Position numbers and translations under genes: made by a program | Shown: positions 50,153-60,329 of the stretch, one piece after another | Layout: every line of letters starts with the position of its first letter | How positions within the stretch are numbered: position 1 is the stretch's first letter | NCBI RefSeq assembly: GCF_014805625.2 | Contig: NW_023998431.1 | Coordinates: forward strand, 3,780,641-3,844,640 | Direction of reading: 5' to 3' | DNA length: 64,000 bases | From: Glossina fuscipes | Lineage: Eukaryota > Arthropoda > Insecta > Diptera > Glossinidae | The notes under the pieces: model-generated | Database searches by the model: none | What the model saw: the letters and a program-made list of their open reading frames with translations, nothing else | What the model was told of the DNA's origin: nothing

Positions 50153-51028
50153 AGTAAGAAAATTATATTCAGCTGGGGCCGGGTCTCGTATACTCACGGC
50201 CATTAAAATCTTTGCCATACCATGATTTATTTATTATCATAAAAAAAATATCATCATAACTAATTTAAAACGAACACATATTTTTAGGCAAATAGTCTAT
50301 CTTCATTTGAGCAATGTACAAAATGATTTTCAACATTCTGGCTCGTTTAAATTATGATCAATAAGCACAGAGCCTCAAAACAGTGCAAGAAAACAAAATT
50401 GGACCACTTGTAACTTTGTGTTGGCATGGCCGATGTTTTCCATCTGTGCACAGTTTTTTTGTTTATTTATTTGTTGCTCATATATTTTTTGTAAATAAAC
50501 TTACAAAGTACGAATATAAAGACTGCCTTAGAATAACTTAGATCATAACGCTCGCTTATATTAAAAAAATTTTACCGTACTTGCGAATTGAAGTAGCGAC
50601 CATTGAGTTGTTAGTCGCTACTCATACGGTTTTGCATATAAAAAATAGAGTTTTCCGTAAAGTAAATCGAAAAAATATCAGCCTTCCATCTTTCAAATCC
50701 AAAAATCCACAAATTGTTGCTTAGAAAAACGGGATTGGCTGCACTTCTCGTTCTACTGCGGACGTATGCTGTGATTAATTTGACCCATTTTTAATAACGA
50801 CATGCGTACAGAAATTTTCAATTAAACTTCCTACTCAATTTGAATTTGTGCCCAGAAGAGTGTCACGATCACATAAGCGAACGGACATGCCGACAAATAA
50901 TCGATTCAGAATTTTACGCCGATCAATAGTATATATATATACTTTATAGGGTCTCTAAAGCTTGCTTTTGATGTTGTTGCCAACATTACAACAAAATGAG
51001 TATATCCTTATCCTTAGGTGGTCGGCAT
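50153..51028 (-). mobile_element. mini-me-like element, subfamily 1 (copy I, long)
   Basis: Left end AGTAAGAAAATTATATTC at 50154, followed by ATACTCACGGCC. It contains TTTTTAGGCAAATAGTCTATC (shared with 34945) and ACTTGTAACTTTGTGTTGGCATGGC (shared with copy A). The GACR run is weak at about 50880-50895. Then come GATCAATAGTATATATATATACTTTATAGGGTCTC and AAAATGAGTATATCC. At about 875 bp it is longer than the other copies, with an inserted AT-rich block near 50455-50640. Confidence 0.7.
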
Positions 51029-51184
51029 AATAATAATAATAATAAGGCTAAGAATAATAAAACCATTTTACGAAATATAATAAAAACAACAACAAGAATA
51101 ATATGTTTTCCTATTTTATCCTATCGTGATACCGTATACGGCAATAGTGCAAAAACTGGAAATAAAAAACTTCAAGTACTTACG

Positions 51185-52216
51185 CATCTATAATGTACTG
51201 GATACGACAGATAGAGATTGGTGCTGCTCTCTACAGCGTTTCTGTAAGACCAATAAATACAATTGCTACCATTATAGATAAAAGCATCAAGAGAAAAATT
51301 TCAAAACAGTTGAACCCAACCCCATTACAGAATACCCGTAATGATGGGTGAATTCCCAGCTTTGCGTCGAGGAAAGAACAGAAAGTCAATAATAACAACA
51401 ATAATGATAATAATAATAATAAAAGTAACAGCAACGATAATAATAATAATAACAATAATAACAACAACATTAGTAATAATAATAATAATAATAACAAATC
51501 AATGGATGACTAAGAGACTGCATGAGAAACCTTCAACTATGTAAAACCAATAACACGTTGGCAGTGAAGCTTCAAACCAGTGGTTAATTAATGGTAATTA
51601 ATTTCCAGAAACCGAAAGTTTAAAGTAAAATAACTGCCATTCAAGTTTAAGTAATGTGCAATAGAAATGATCAAAACTCATTAATAGAAGATCCTATAGC
51701 GCAAATTGATGTGGATAGTCAAACGGCTATCAAACTATAAAACATGCCACACCCATTCGAATTCAGATACTTTGCAGATAGAGCATGTAAACATCGACTA
51801 GATCTTGCACAACAAATAGTTCGCTTTCCTCCTGTAGATGCTTGTTTTTATTATAACTATAACGCAGAATATATGATAGAAAACGGTATCGAAAATGAAC
51901 GATCTCGACTGAAGAATCAACGGTTCGTAATAGGCCAGATATGGTAATAGATAAAAAAAAAAAAAAAAAGAAAAGGTATGTACCTTTTTAATGTATCCTT
52001 ATTAAATGATGAAATCATAAATGAAAAATATTTGGAATAAACAACAAATGCAAAGGGCCGTGAAATTATGCATTTGTAAAATTGCAAAGAGGTCGACGAA
52101 TAAATTCGATTAAAGATATCAACAACAAAATGCAAATAACATATATATTATTTGAACTATGTTATACTAGACATAGATATAACACAACTTTTGTTCTGGA
52201 AGAAAGAGTTAATGAA

Positions 52217-52249
<33 letters not shown>

Positions 52250-52527
52250 GACAATGCTCACAGACCGTACCGTACTGGGTGCTGGGGTCAATAGCTCGTA
52301 GATTTGATTGTCTCTCACAAACGGGAACAAGAAAAGTAAGTTTCATGAATACAGCGACGAATCTGCGAAAGAAACAAGCAAGAAAGAGATTTCACAATAC
52401 TCGGGCTCGATTAAATCTCATAGAAATACAATGTTCAAGATGTAAAAGCAATTTTAATCATTCTCCCCAGCAACGCACTGATACCGAAACTTTTCCACAA
52501 CCCACTGAGGAAACTAAATGTCCATAA
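51185..52527 (+). other. Asn-rich, protein-like stretch broken by stops and frameshifts
   Basis: Several plus-strand frames look protein-like. About 51195-51511 runs through IEIGAALYSV and IIDKSIKRKISKQ into long Asn tracts coded by AAT/AAC, with one TGA. About 51655-51947 has one internal stop and includes RLDLAQQIVRFPP. Frame 52082-52294 contains another Asn tract (52220-52250). Frame 52279-52527 is basic then Gln/Thr-rich, with a CSRC pair. Different frames are needed for successive pieces. The Asn tracts are trinucleotide microsatellites, which may simply have grown here. No family is recognised. Options: a decayed Asn-rich host gene, an endogenous viral or transposon gene, or chance. Low certainty. 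Confidence 0.25.
51396..51497 (+). repeat. (AAT/AAC)n imperfect trinucleotide repeat
   Basis: Mostly AAT with AAC, GAT and AGC interruptions. Related tracts are at 51029-51045 and 52218-52249. It reads as poly-Asn on plus and poly-Leu on minus. Confidence 0.85.
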
Positions 52528-52529
52528 AG

Positions 52530-53200
52530 ATTTATAATATAAGAGGGTTTTTTCTAAAGTTTTATTTAAATCGAAAAATGAATTTAATTGATCTTGAATA
52601 TTAGCGGAGTTGGATAAGATATATCTTTAAAATATTTTTATATAACGATGAAACTGAAATATCTAATGTAAGGTGATTGGTCAAAGAAATAACGATAATA
52701 ATAATAATAATAACAGAGAGTCTGTTTTTTATTTAGTGCAATTAAGGTTGTAAGGAAGCGTTTTGTTTTCTTACTGATAAAAAAATCCGTCCGCACAAAT
52801 GCCTACCCTTAGGCCCTAAAAGCAGTCCGTCTGGTTTGTCCCTCCGCCCTTGGTTTACCATTCCTTTATCTTCTCTTGGGTACGAGTATCTTTCTCTACG
52901 CTATCATAAGATTATCCTTCTTGCGCACAAACCTATGGCAATTTAGGTTCATATATATAGAGAAAAAAAAGGAAAAAAATAGAAAGAACAAATGTATATA
53001 GACAAAAAAAAAGGAAACGCATATAGCACATTTCGCTTATTCTTTTCTAAATCTCGAAATCACATGTATATAACAATTCATTTACGATTACATAAATATA
53101 TCTAGCAGCAATATATAGATAAGAAATATACATTTGAGTACACCTAGACCTTGTCTTGTTCTAGGGAAACATGCATAAGGGCTCTCGATGAACAAGTTGC
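52530..53200. other. AT-rich DNA, no gene recognised
   Basis: A (TAA)n patch lies near 52690-52711. No element is recognised. Confidence 0.35.
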
Positions 53201-53215
53201 AATCCACTGAGCAAC

Positions 53216-53443
53216 ATGCCTATAGACCTACACACATATTTAACTTCTCACGTTATGGAAAGGCGCATACGTAACGGTCTTGTAGCTTTGCAAAATCATG
53301 TACCTAACGGTCCCGAATGGTCTCTATTTATGGGTGTTGTCATGCTTGTATCGGTAGCGACGCTTATAAATATTCGATCACACAAGATGGAACCTAAGAT
53401 AGTATTTGAAATAAGAGATACATACATACGAATATCATTGTAA
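53216..53443 (+). CDS. Unidentified open frame with a hydrophobic segment, beside a probable LTR
   Basis: A 75-codon frame with a hydrophobic stretch (SLFMGVVMLVSVATLINI) after about 39 residues, then a basic and charged tail. It ends 25 bases before the TG end of the probable LTR at 53468. In infectious-type Gypsy elements the last gene before the 3' LTR encodes a membrane protein with a C-terminal transmembrane segment, so this could be its tail. The DNA between is not a clear polypurine tract, which argues against it. The length alone is not significant. Confidence 0.25.
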   Translation: MPIDLHTYLTSHVMERRIRNGLVALQNHVPNGPEWSLFMGVVMLVSVATLINIRSHKMEPKIVFEIRDTYIRISL

Positions 53444-53467
53444 CATATATGCAAGTCAAAGCATCTA

Positions 53468-54004
53468 TGTAACGGGACAGCGATGGTGATCGCGACTATA
53501 AAATAGCGCGTCGCACTACACTCATCCTCTCAGTCGTGTTACAGCAGCCAGAGGTAAGTAATCACAGACAACATATGCATTTGACGGTACCGACGGAGAT
53601 ATTTTTTTTTTTTTTTTGACTTTACGGATAGGGGATAGTTGGCTCATCTTAGTCGTCATCCCTGAAGAACCGAAAGACACTCTCGAGCGACGTGAAACCG
53701 GTAGGGACGGACAAGTGGCCCTATAGGCTAAGGCTGGCTGCTATAACACCGGCTGCGTATTTTTGTTTGCAGAATCTCTCGGACAAAACGTGGAAAGCTT
53801 TAAATAAGAGTCGGGTCGCGAGTCACCTCGCTGGTGCTTCCCCCCGTCTATTAAAAAAGCGCCTATTTAATTGTAAATTCCCCGCAAATAATAAAGATAT
53901 AAGAACGCAAATCCGAAGGTCCGAGAATTTTTTTAAAATAAATTTTCTTTAAAATAGACTTTCTGGGTAACCCTGAGTATACCCCGAAAAGCAGACTCGT
54001 TACA
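53468..54004 (+). mobile_element. Probable LTR (537 bp), TGTAAC...GTTACA
   Basis: It starts with TGTAACGGGACAG and ends with GACTCGTTACA, giving a 6-bp terminal inverted repeat in TG...CA form. Inside, in the right order for an LTR, are a TATAAAA box (53497-53503), initiator-like TCAGTC (53530-53535) and AATAAA at about 53890. The interior is clearly less AT-rich than its surroundings. The flanks (ATCTA / AGGTA) do not form a clean target duplication, and no primer-binding site follows, so it may be a decayed solo LTR. The alternative is a host promoter with a small first exon. Confidence 0.45.
53497..53558 (+). promoter_or_regulatory. RNA polymerase II core promoter with adjacent splice donor
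   Basis: TATAAAA at 53497 is followed by two initiator-like sites, TCATCC (27 bases downstream) and TCAGTC (about 35 bases downstream). CCAGAG|GTAAGT lies at 53549-53558. An acceptor-like TTTTTGTTTGCAG ends at 53771. Together these would give a very short first exon and a ~219-base intron. It most likely belongs to the surrounding LTR. A host transcription start is possible, but the presumed second exon shows no start codon. Confidence 0.5.
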
Positions 54005-54140
54005 AGGTATAAATTTAAAATTCGCATCACCCTTACGAGACAGTTAGTTAGCGGTGAAAATTTAGATAAAAATATTAACAAAAATATTGCAATGTTTTTA
54101 AAACGATGCAGTTCGATGCAGTGATATTAAAAAAAAATAA

Positions 54141-54143
<3 letters not shown>

Positions 54144-54178
<35 letters not shown>
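54144..54178. repeat. (TA)n microsatellite
   Basis: Seventeen or so AT units. Confidence 0.95.
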
Positions 54179-54181
<3 letters not shown>

Positions 54182-54627
54182 ATTTATAGTAAATGACATT
54201 GAGTCGTTGCCATAAATGTTCGTGACATGACATGAGCAATGGAAATTTAATTGTAGCTGCAGGTTATGTTGTTGCTGTGATGTGATTCCATAGATGTGAA
54301 GAAATAACGACAAGCTTCTATTTAGTATTTGCAAAGGGCCAACCTACACGTATATACGTATAACAGTAAATTTGCTTTTGGTTTTGTTATGTGCTTCTCT
54401 TTATAATAAAATCCCCTTTTTTTAGTTTCACGCGTACAGTTCTCTTCCCCTCTCTCTTCATGCATTTAAATAATTTTTATAAATTTTATTACAACCTTAA
54501 ACTTAAAAATATAAAGTATTTACGCGAATCGTAAAAATTAAGTATATATATGTATATGTATAGTGGGATTTAAAAGAGAACGGAAATCAATTTCTAGTGA
54601 AACCGAAACAACTAATCAGCAAAAATT

Positions 54628-54967
54628 GTAATGTAGTATTATCGATCAGTCGAACTCTACCGTAGTCTACAAGTTATTGCTAAGTATACAATTTCTTACT
54701 AACCTAGTTAAGGTAGTGGAATTTTAGTAATAAGCAATTCATATATTAGTAGTAAGCTATAACCTACTTTTAATTATACTATTCGCTTAAGTTAGCATTA
54801 ATTTATTAGTTATATAAGACACCTGAGCATACCTCAGGAAAGTCAGAATCAAAGTCAGAATCAAAGTCAGAATCAAAGTCAGAATATAAGTATAAACGTT
54901 AATAAAGACTTTAAATTAATAAAGACTCAAACGAACCTTTAAATATTGAGTGGTATCACTACAGTAA
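54628..54967 (+). mobile_element. Solo LTR with 4-bp target duplication (Ty3/Gypsy-type)
   Basis: The LTR spans 54632-54963 (332 bp), starting TGTAGT and ending ACTACA: a perfect 6-bp inverted repeat in TG...CA form. It is flanked on both sides by GTAA (54628-54631 and 54964-54967), a perfect 4-bp target duplication as made by many Gypsy-group elements. Internal signals are in order: TATATAAG at 54811, a four-unit 12-bp tandem repeat at 54839-54886, and AATAAA at 54901 and 54918. No primer-binding site or internal coding region follows, so the internal part was lost, most simply by recombination between two LTRs. Perfect termini and duplication suggest a fairly recent insertion. The TGTAGT start recalls the 412/mdg1 group, but that assignment is tentative. 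Confidence 0.8.
54839..54886 (+). repeat. 12-bp tandem repeat, four copies, inside the solo LTR
   Basis: The unit AAAGTCAGAATC is repeated three times exactly, plus a fourth copy differing at its last base. It lies about 28 bases after the TATA box, at or just past the expected transcription start. Confidence 0.9.
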
Positions 54968-54969
54968 GC

Positions 54970-56095
54970 TGTAATACTGAACACTCACCTCCCGTTCAGG
55001 TAAAATAGGTTAGTTTGTACTAATCAACTAGCGCAAGTTAGTGCCTGATGAACGATTGGTTACAAGTTCCGTTTTGAGGCGTTTGAAGTCGAGTTTGAAG
55101 TTAGGCCCTCATCAAAAGCGAAAGGTGTACTTATAAAAATTGCACAATTTCCATATCCACCACGAGATGTACATTAGATTTATGAAATATGTGTAAGGCA
55201 TCGAATTATGCTCTCAGTAATAAATTCATCCTCTCGTGGTAGCTGTGTGGAACACAGTAAAATTGCAAATTATTTCTGCAAATTGGTGGCGAATTTTTTG
55301 TTTTATATTTTATCGTTAAGTTTTTTGAGAAAATCCCAGTGACGCCTTATTATAATTTCTAATTAAAGTCGCCTAATAGATGATGAATATTTAAATTTTC
55401 TCATAAGAATTATTTGCATAATCAGATGAAGAAGGTTCTGTTCTAATTTAAATTAAGTTTTAAAGGGCGCAAAATAAGTTTGCTTTTTTTGTCCCCTTTA
55501 CACTTTTAAAGGAGCTTGAATGTGACACGTTACATTATTATGCTACATATTAATTACATTTATGAAATACCATTCTTTGACTTTGAAAATTTCCGTACTT
55601 AACATAGGTTGACGTTAAGCAATATTGAAAAGATAACTGTGGGCCAACCATGTTCTGTGAGAAAATGAAACTGGCACATAGTGAATCTTCTATTAACAGC
55701 CTTCCAACGATGTGCAGGTCGTATTAAGTTTTGCTCGAGAATGTCGTGAAAATCATTTCTGAGAATCTTTTTATGGGACTTTGAAAATTGCTTTTCACAA
55801 CATAGGCTGCTGCAGAAACAATGCTAACAATCAAAGTGGATAATTTTGAAATGATCCTCTCTCATTGCTCAGTGCATTGCACTCTTGCGTGGATTTGTGC
55901 GTAAACGAATGTAAAAAGGACGATCTACTGTTCTTGCAAATATTAAATAGTTTTTTTTTCTTCTTCTATGCATGCTAATCTAGTATTTTTTTTAAGGAAT
56001 TGAGTGAGAAAGGGCGAAAAAGGGAATGCGTAAGTAACGAACTTTTAGAAAAGCGGTAGTGAGAAATACCCGTGGTATATAAATTAGATTTGCGT
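54970..56095. other. AT-rich DNA, no gene recognised
   Basis: No open frame, repeat or element is recognised. Confidence 0.4.
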
Positions 56096-56099
56096 GCGG

Positions 56100-56560
56100 A
56101 CTTGCGCGAATAATAAAACTTAGCAACACCCAAAAGGAAGCTTCAGAGACATTATAAAGTGTATATATTCGTGATCAGCGTGAAATTCTGAGTTGACCTA
56201 GCCATGTCTGTCCGTCTGTATGTTTGTGCGATATGTAGTCGGCACTCTTCTGGTCACAAAAATAAAGATATCGACTTCAAATTTGGTAGAAAGATTGGAA
56301 TTTTATTGCACATAGGTTAGTATTGAAATTGGAACAAATTAGTCAGGGCAGAAGCGCGTGAACTGAACGCAACTCAGTTTTTTTTAACAAAAATTTTCGG
56401 ATTTTTGCTCGTTACTCGGCAATTATTAAAGTCAGAATCCTGAAATCCCGAATCCCACATTTACTTTTCGAAGTACTCTACTCGTTAGGCGCAATAACCG
56501 AAAAAATCGGTCATGCCCACACAAAGTTGCAAGTGATTAAATTTATGTTTTTCACTTTTT
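56100..56560 (+). mobile_element. mini-me-like element, subfamily 1 (copy J)
   Basis: Reads AGCAACACCCAAAAGGAAGC, AAAGTGTATATATTCGTGATCAGCG, TTGACCTAGCCATGTCTGTCCGTCTG, then TGGTCACAAAAATAAAGATATCG and CCCACACAAAGTTGCAAGTG. It ends at TTTTTCACTTTTT, running directly into the next subfamily-2 copy. Confidence 0.75.
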
Positions 56561-57215
56561 TGTCCGTCTCTCCGTCTTATTTCTTTTGCTCAACCTGCTC
56601 AACAACCAAAAGAAGCTGCAGTGTAGTCAATAAATGCAGCACAGCTGCTAGGTGCAGCATTGCAACACAGTTGTTAGACGCAGCGAGGTCGCTAGGCGTA
56701 ACGCAGTCGACAAATTCATCGCTGCACCTGGAGATTGCGCTGCGTATAGCTACAACTCTACAGCTAAATACACCACAGTCGATAGATGCAGTACTGTAGC
56801 TCGGCGTAGCGCAGTCGCTAGGTGCAGCACAGTCGTTGCAGCTATATGCAGCGGTGCAGTATAGATGGTAGGTGAAGCGCTGCAGTTAGTGGCAGCTAAT
56901 CGCAGCAATTACGTGCAGCGATGCAATACCGTTGTTAGGTGCAGCGATGCAGCACTGCAGCTAGATGCAGCGCAGTCGCCAGCGGCCGTCTTGTTCTCTT
57001 AGGTTGCACGTAGAGACCAGAGTTTTTAAAATATTGCGATGAAATTTTGTATACTGACGTGTTTTTGCCCAAGGAGAAACGCTGCGGAAAACGATACGGA
57101 TCGGACTAGTTCTTTGATCCCTTCCCATTAGGGAATTATATCATATCATCACACCATCAGTCATATGTATAACTAGGGTTGCGTAGAGTATTTTATAGTG
57201 CATTGCGACCCGTTA
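56561..57215 (+). mobile_element. mini-me-like element, subfamily 2 (copy 6) carrying a GC-rich minisatellite
   Basis: Starts with TGTCCGTCTCTCCGTCTTATTTC and CAACAACCAAAAGAAGCTGC. The minisatellite fills 56610-56990. The subfamily-2 distal half then resumes at 57010 with CTAGAGACCAGAG-like sequence, GCGATGAAATTTTGTATACTGACG, GGAAAACGATACGGATCGGAC and CCCTTCCCATTAGGG. The minisatellite sits where other copies have CTACAAGTCGCAATTT, so it is an internal expansion or insertion. Confidence 0.7.
56610..56990 (+). repeat. Degenerate GC-rich minisatellite, about 18-bp unit
   Basis: Variants of TGCAGCRCAGTCGCTAGG follow one another (for example near 56640, 56800, 56935). The tract is far richer in G and C than the rest of the window. 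It gives Cys/Ala/Arg-rich frames that are not genes. Confidence 0.8.
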
Positions 57216-57889
57216 TTTCAATTTTTTTATCCATAATACATGTAGATCGAACTTCTGATTTAGATTCTTTTTTCTCTTGGTCTAATTTTCAAGACTAAGA
57301 ACTCCTTCCTTACCACAACTTGAATTATAGACATAGTAAAACGACTAACGCCATTTCCTAACGGAACTTTGTGATAGCCATAACGATTGCCTTCACAAAT
57401 TCATTTATTAAGCAACAGTTTTTCATAGCCCTGTCCATATGTCAATGTATCGTTATTATATATTGTGAATTAGTTATTCGAGCGGGCTTCTACCTGGTCC
57501 ATTTTGTAACTCCGCGCCTTTTTTACACCTACATTTATCATTTTCGTAAACTAACAAGCCCGCTTTAGTCCAAAATTGATATTGAAAAATTTTATTATTG
57601 TCACTTTTCTTTCGTTCGCCAAATGTCTCGAACCTGAATAAGCAAAACGCAATGCTAATTTTACGACCGCTGATCAATAAAATGCCAAAATATGTACTTA
57701 GTTCAGTGTTAACTAGTGTAAGTAATACAAATTTGGAAATTAGAAGTTAGAAGTAAGTGCTCCTCCATAATAGGTTGGTTGTTTAATATCTCTTTGCTAC
57801 ACGCTGCAATAGTTGCTGCATTGAGGTGCAGCACCAACGTTTGTTGTGCCGCAAATCACTTTCTAAACCTAGGCTTCTCTCATCGCCTA

Positions 57890-58090
57890 TCCCTTTGTCT
57901 GTCTTTCTGTCTTATTTCTTTCGCTCGATCTGCGCAACAACCAAAAGAAGCTGCTAGGTGCAGCGCAGTCATCAGATGCACCTAGCTGTAAATAGCTGCA
58001 CGCTGCAACTACTTGCAGCACAGTCGTTAGGTGCAACGCAGTTGCTAGATACGGGTCGGACTACTTCTTTGACCGCTTCCCATGCGACTG
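57890..58090 (+). mobile_element. mini-me-like element, subfamily 2 (copy 7) with the same minisatellite
   Basis: TTGTCTGTCTTTCTGTCTTATTTC and CAACAACCAAAAGAAGCTGC repeat the left part of copy 6. They are followed by about 95 bases of the TGCAGC...CGCTAGG minisatellite (57950-58045), then ACGGGTCGGACTACTTCTTTGACC, GCTTCCCATG. The far end is truncated. A short outlier of the minisatellite lies at 57797-57835. Confidence 0.7.
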
Positions 58091-58474
58091 TGCTACAGCT
58101 GGCTGCAGCACATTTTAAATATTGCTTATACGTCAGCCTATGTTAAATACGGAATACATATCGTTGGAAAGCCTATTAATAGAGGATTCACTATGTGCTA
58201 GTTTAATTTTTTCACAGGACACGATTTGGCCACAATAGGTGCGCAAAGTTTCGCCTTATCAACCTCCTTTATGACATAGTGTAAAAGTGTTGTCCTTTCG
58301 AATATTAATTAATTTATATAAAGTAATGTTTTGTTTATAATATTTTGCAAAAAAATTCTCGAAAACTTCTATTTTACTTGTATTTTGAGTTAAATCCCTC
58401 CGCGAGTTCGTTTAACAGAATTCTGTTAATGACTTTACAGAGCTCTGCAACAAAATTTTAATTTGTGTCTTTGC

Positions 58475-58755
58475 TGGCGTATATTAAGTCTTCGCGGATG
58501 CATGTAATACCCAGGCAGACCCACCTTTTATTATACTGAATCATATGAATCCAGAATCAGCTTCTGCTAAGGTTGTCTGTCCGTCTGTATTATATATAGG
58601 TTGCAAGTGTTATGACATGTTTCGGCCCAAAGACGGGCGCTATTGAAAACGGTTTGGGTAGGATCACTTTTCCGATCATTCCCCATTTTAAAAAATCGTT
58701 ATATGCATAACTCCAGGAAAATTTAAGTCGTGTAGGGTATTTAATACCGGCCTCT
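58475..58755 (+). mobile_element. mini-me-like element, subfamily 2 (copy 8)
   Basis: GGCGTATATTAAGTCTTCGCGGATG, GCAGACCCACCTTTTATTATAC, GTCTGTCCGTCTGTATTATATATAGG, GTTTCGGCCCAAAGACGGGCGC, GAAAACGGTTTGGG, ATATGCATAACTCC and GTGTAGGGTATTTAATACCGG follow in order. The minus-strand 151-codon frame at 59045-58590 ends inside this copy. Confidence 0.7.
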
Positions 58756-59475
58756 ATCTTACAGTAATAGTTCTCAATTATTTTTATTTTGAAATACATT
58801 CTACATTTTTCGTCCAATTTACTGATCAATAAACTCGTACCATCACACGAAAAACTTAGCCCGCCTTCTTTTATTTTGTTTTCATATTTTTGATCATTTT
58901 TTTTAAATAAAGAAAAAATTTCTAAAAAATTTTTTTTAAAAGTATCTCCCTTTTTAAGTATAGCTATCTTAAAGATGCTAACATAAACATATCCATAAAC
59001 CCTATATAGCTTCTCAATTGCTGTGCAAACGGATAAGACGTTCATACAAATTTGAATTATAGTTAACTAGGGTTGAACCTACCACTAGAGTACACCTCGG
59101 TATTAGTGTCTCAAAAGCTTTAGTTGGCAATTTGGCAAATCTTGGCTATTAATGCTTTTATTATATCGTTAATTAAATGGTAGATTATTATGATCGCATT
59201 AAAAAGCAAAATTTCCTCAGATTGTCTGCGTACCTTGCATACCATGGAAACGTGTACAGTCATCTTATTTGCTCACCTAAAGTTAAATGGCATGAATTAT
59301 ATGCTTTACGGAAGTCGTGAATTAATAAATGAAATGAAATTTTCCTAAACATTTAAGAAAATCGGAGTACATCATATATTATGGGGAGCATTTACCAAAG
59401 AATATTCTAATATTTTATGTCGATATAATTTTTAAGTCGTGAATACAAGAATGGCATATATATTGTGCGTATATA

Positions 59476-59640
59476 TATATATATATATAACGTCAAACCG
59501 ACATTAAAAGTTTTAATTTTATCGTAAAGCAAATAAATTTTCACTTCCTACTCTTTCGCTTAGTCTTTCGTTTTCGTTTTCGTTTTTTCCTTTTCTTTTT
59601 CTTTTTCTTTTTTTGCTTTTTCTCGCCCTCAAACGAAGAA
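59476..59640 (+). repeat. (TA)n followed by a TTTTC/TTTTCG polypyrimidine tract
   Basis: TA run at 59468-59490. TCGTTTTCGTTTTCG, then TTCTTTTTCTTTTTC, occupy 59565-59615. Confidence 0.85.
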
Positions 59641-59699
59641 AAGGTCTTTTGAATTATAACTCATTCGGGTTATGTTGTTATATGTATTGTAAGTCAGTT

Positions 59700-60320
59700 A
59701 AAGCTTAACATTTAATTGCAAAGATTTGTGATATAGACTTTAGGGAAAAAGTAGCGAACTAAAGTATATCAAAGTACTTAGAGATGGGTAGGCAAGATAA
59801 ATAATCTCCCTCGTTGGCTTTGCCAAATAAATGGATAAACTTTAGAATGAATGAAAAACGATGCCTTTAAAAAATCTAAACCTACGGTGTATTGAATTAT
59901 TATTCTTGAGTAAAGATTTGAATGCTTTCTAATAGCTAAAGAAAAGCTCCAGAGAATTTATTAATTTTTTTTATACTCTTTTGCTTTTAATTGTAATCGT
60001 ATTCAAATTTGTAAAGTGATTTACTTGCCGATCTATTCCCGTCTGTTTGTATTTCTTCCTATTCAGTTTACGAGGATGTAACACCATCTTCTCTTTCTCG
60101 TATTAAAAACCGAAAGACTTAATATTTTTTAGGCAAACTCGATTTAGTGTTATCCCGATTGTCTCTTAAGCATATAATCTCCTAATCGAATGTTTTCGTT
60201 TTGAGCAACCGATACGTTAACTATATGGCCTCACTGGTACGATTTTTTTCTCAATTATCGGCTTAATTTATATCCAGACTAAGATAATGTATGACGTGCT
60301 CGTCGCCTAGGAAAAAAAAG
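59700..60320. other. AT-rich DNA, no gene recognised
   Basis: A faint match to the mini-me GTCY region (CCGTCTGTTTGTATTTCTTCC at about 60039) is too short to call. Confidence 0.3.
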
Positions 60321-60329
60321 CGTAATCAC

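Noticed and set aside
51231..51497. Minus-strand poly-Leu frame
   Set aside because: Antisense translation of AAT/AAC repeats.
56527..56864. Cys/Ser/Ala-rich frames over 56527-56864
   Set aside because: Translation of the GC-rich minisatellite inside a mini-me copy.
58590..59045. 151-codon minus-strand frame, the longest in the window
   Set aside because: Its last ~45 codons are the antisense of a subfamily-2 mini-me copy, and the rest is Lys/Phe/Ile-rich, as in chance frames of AT-rich DNA.
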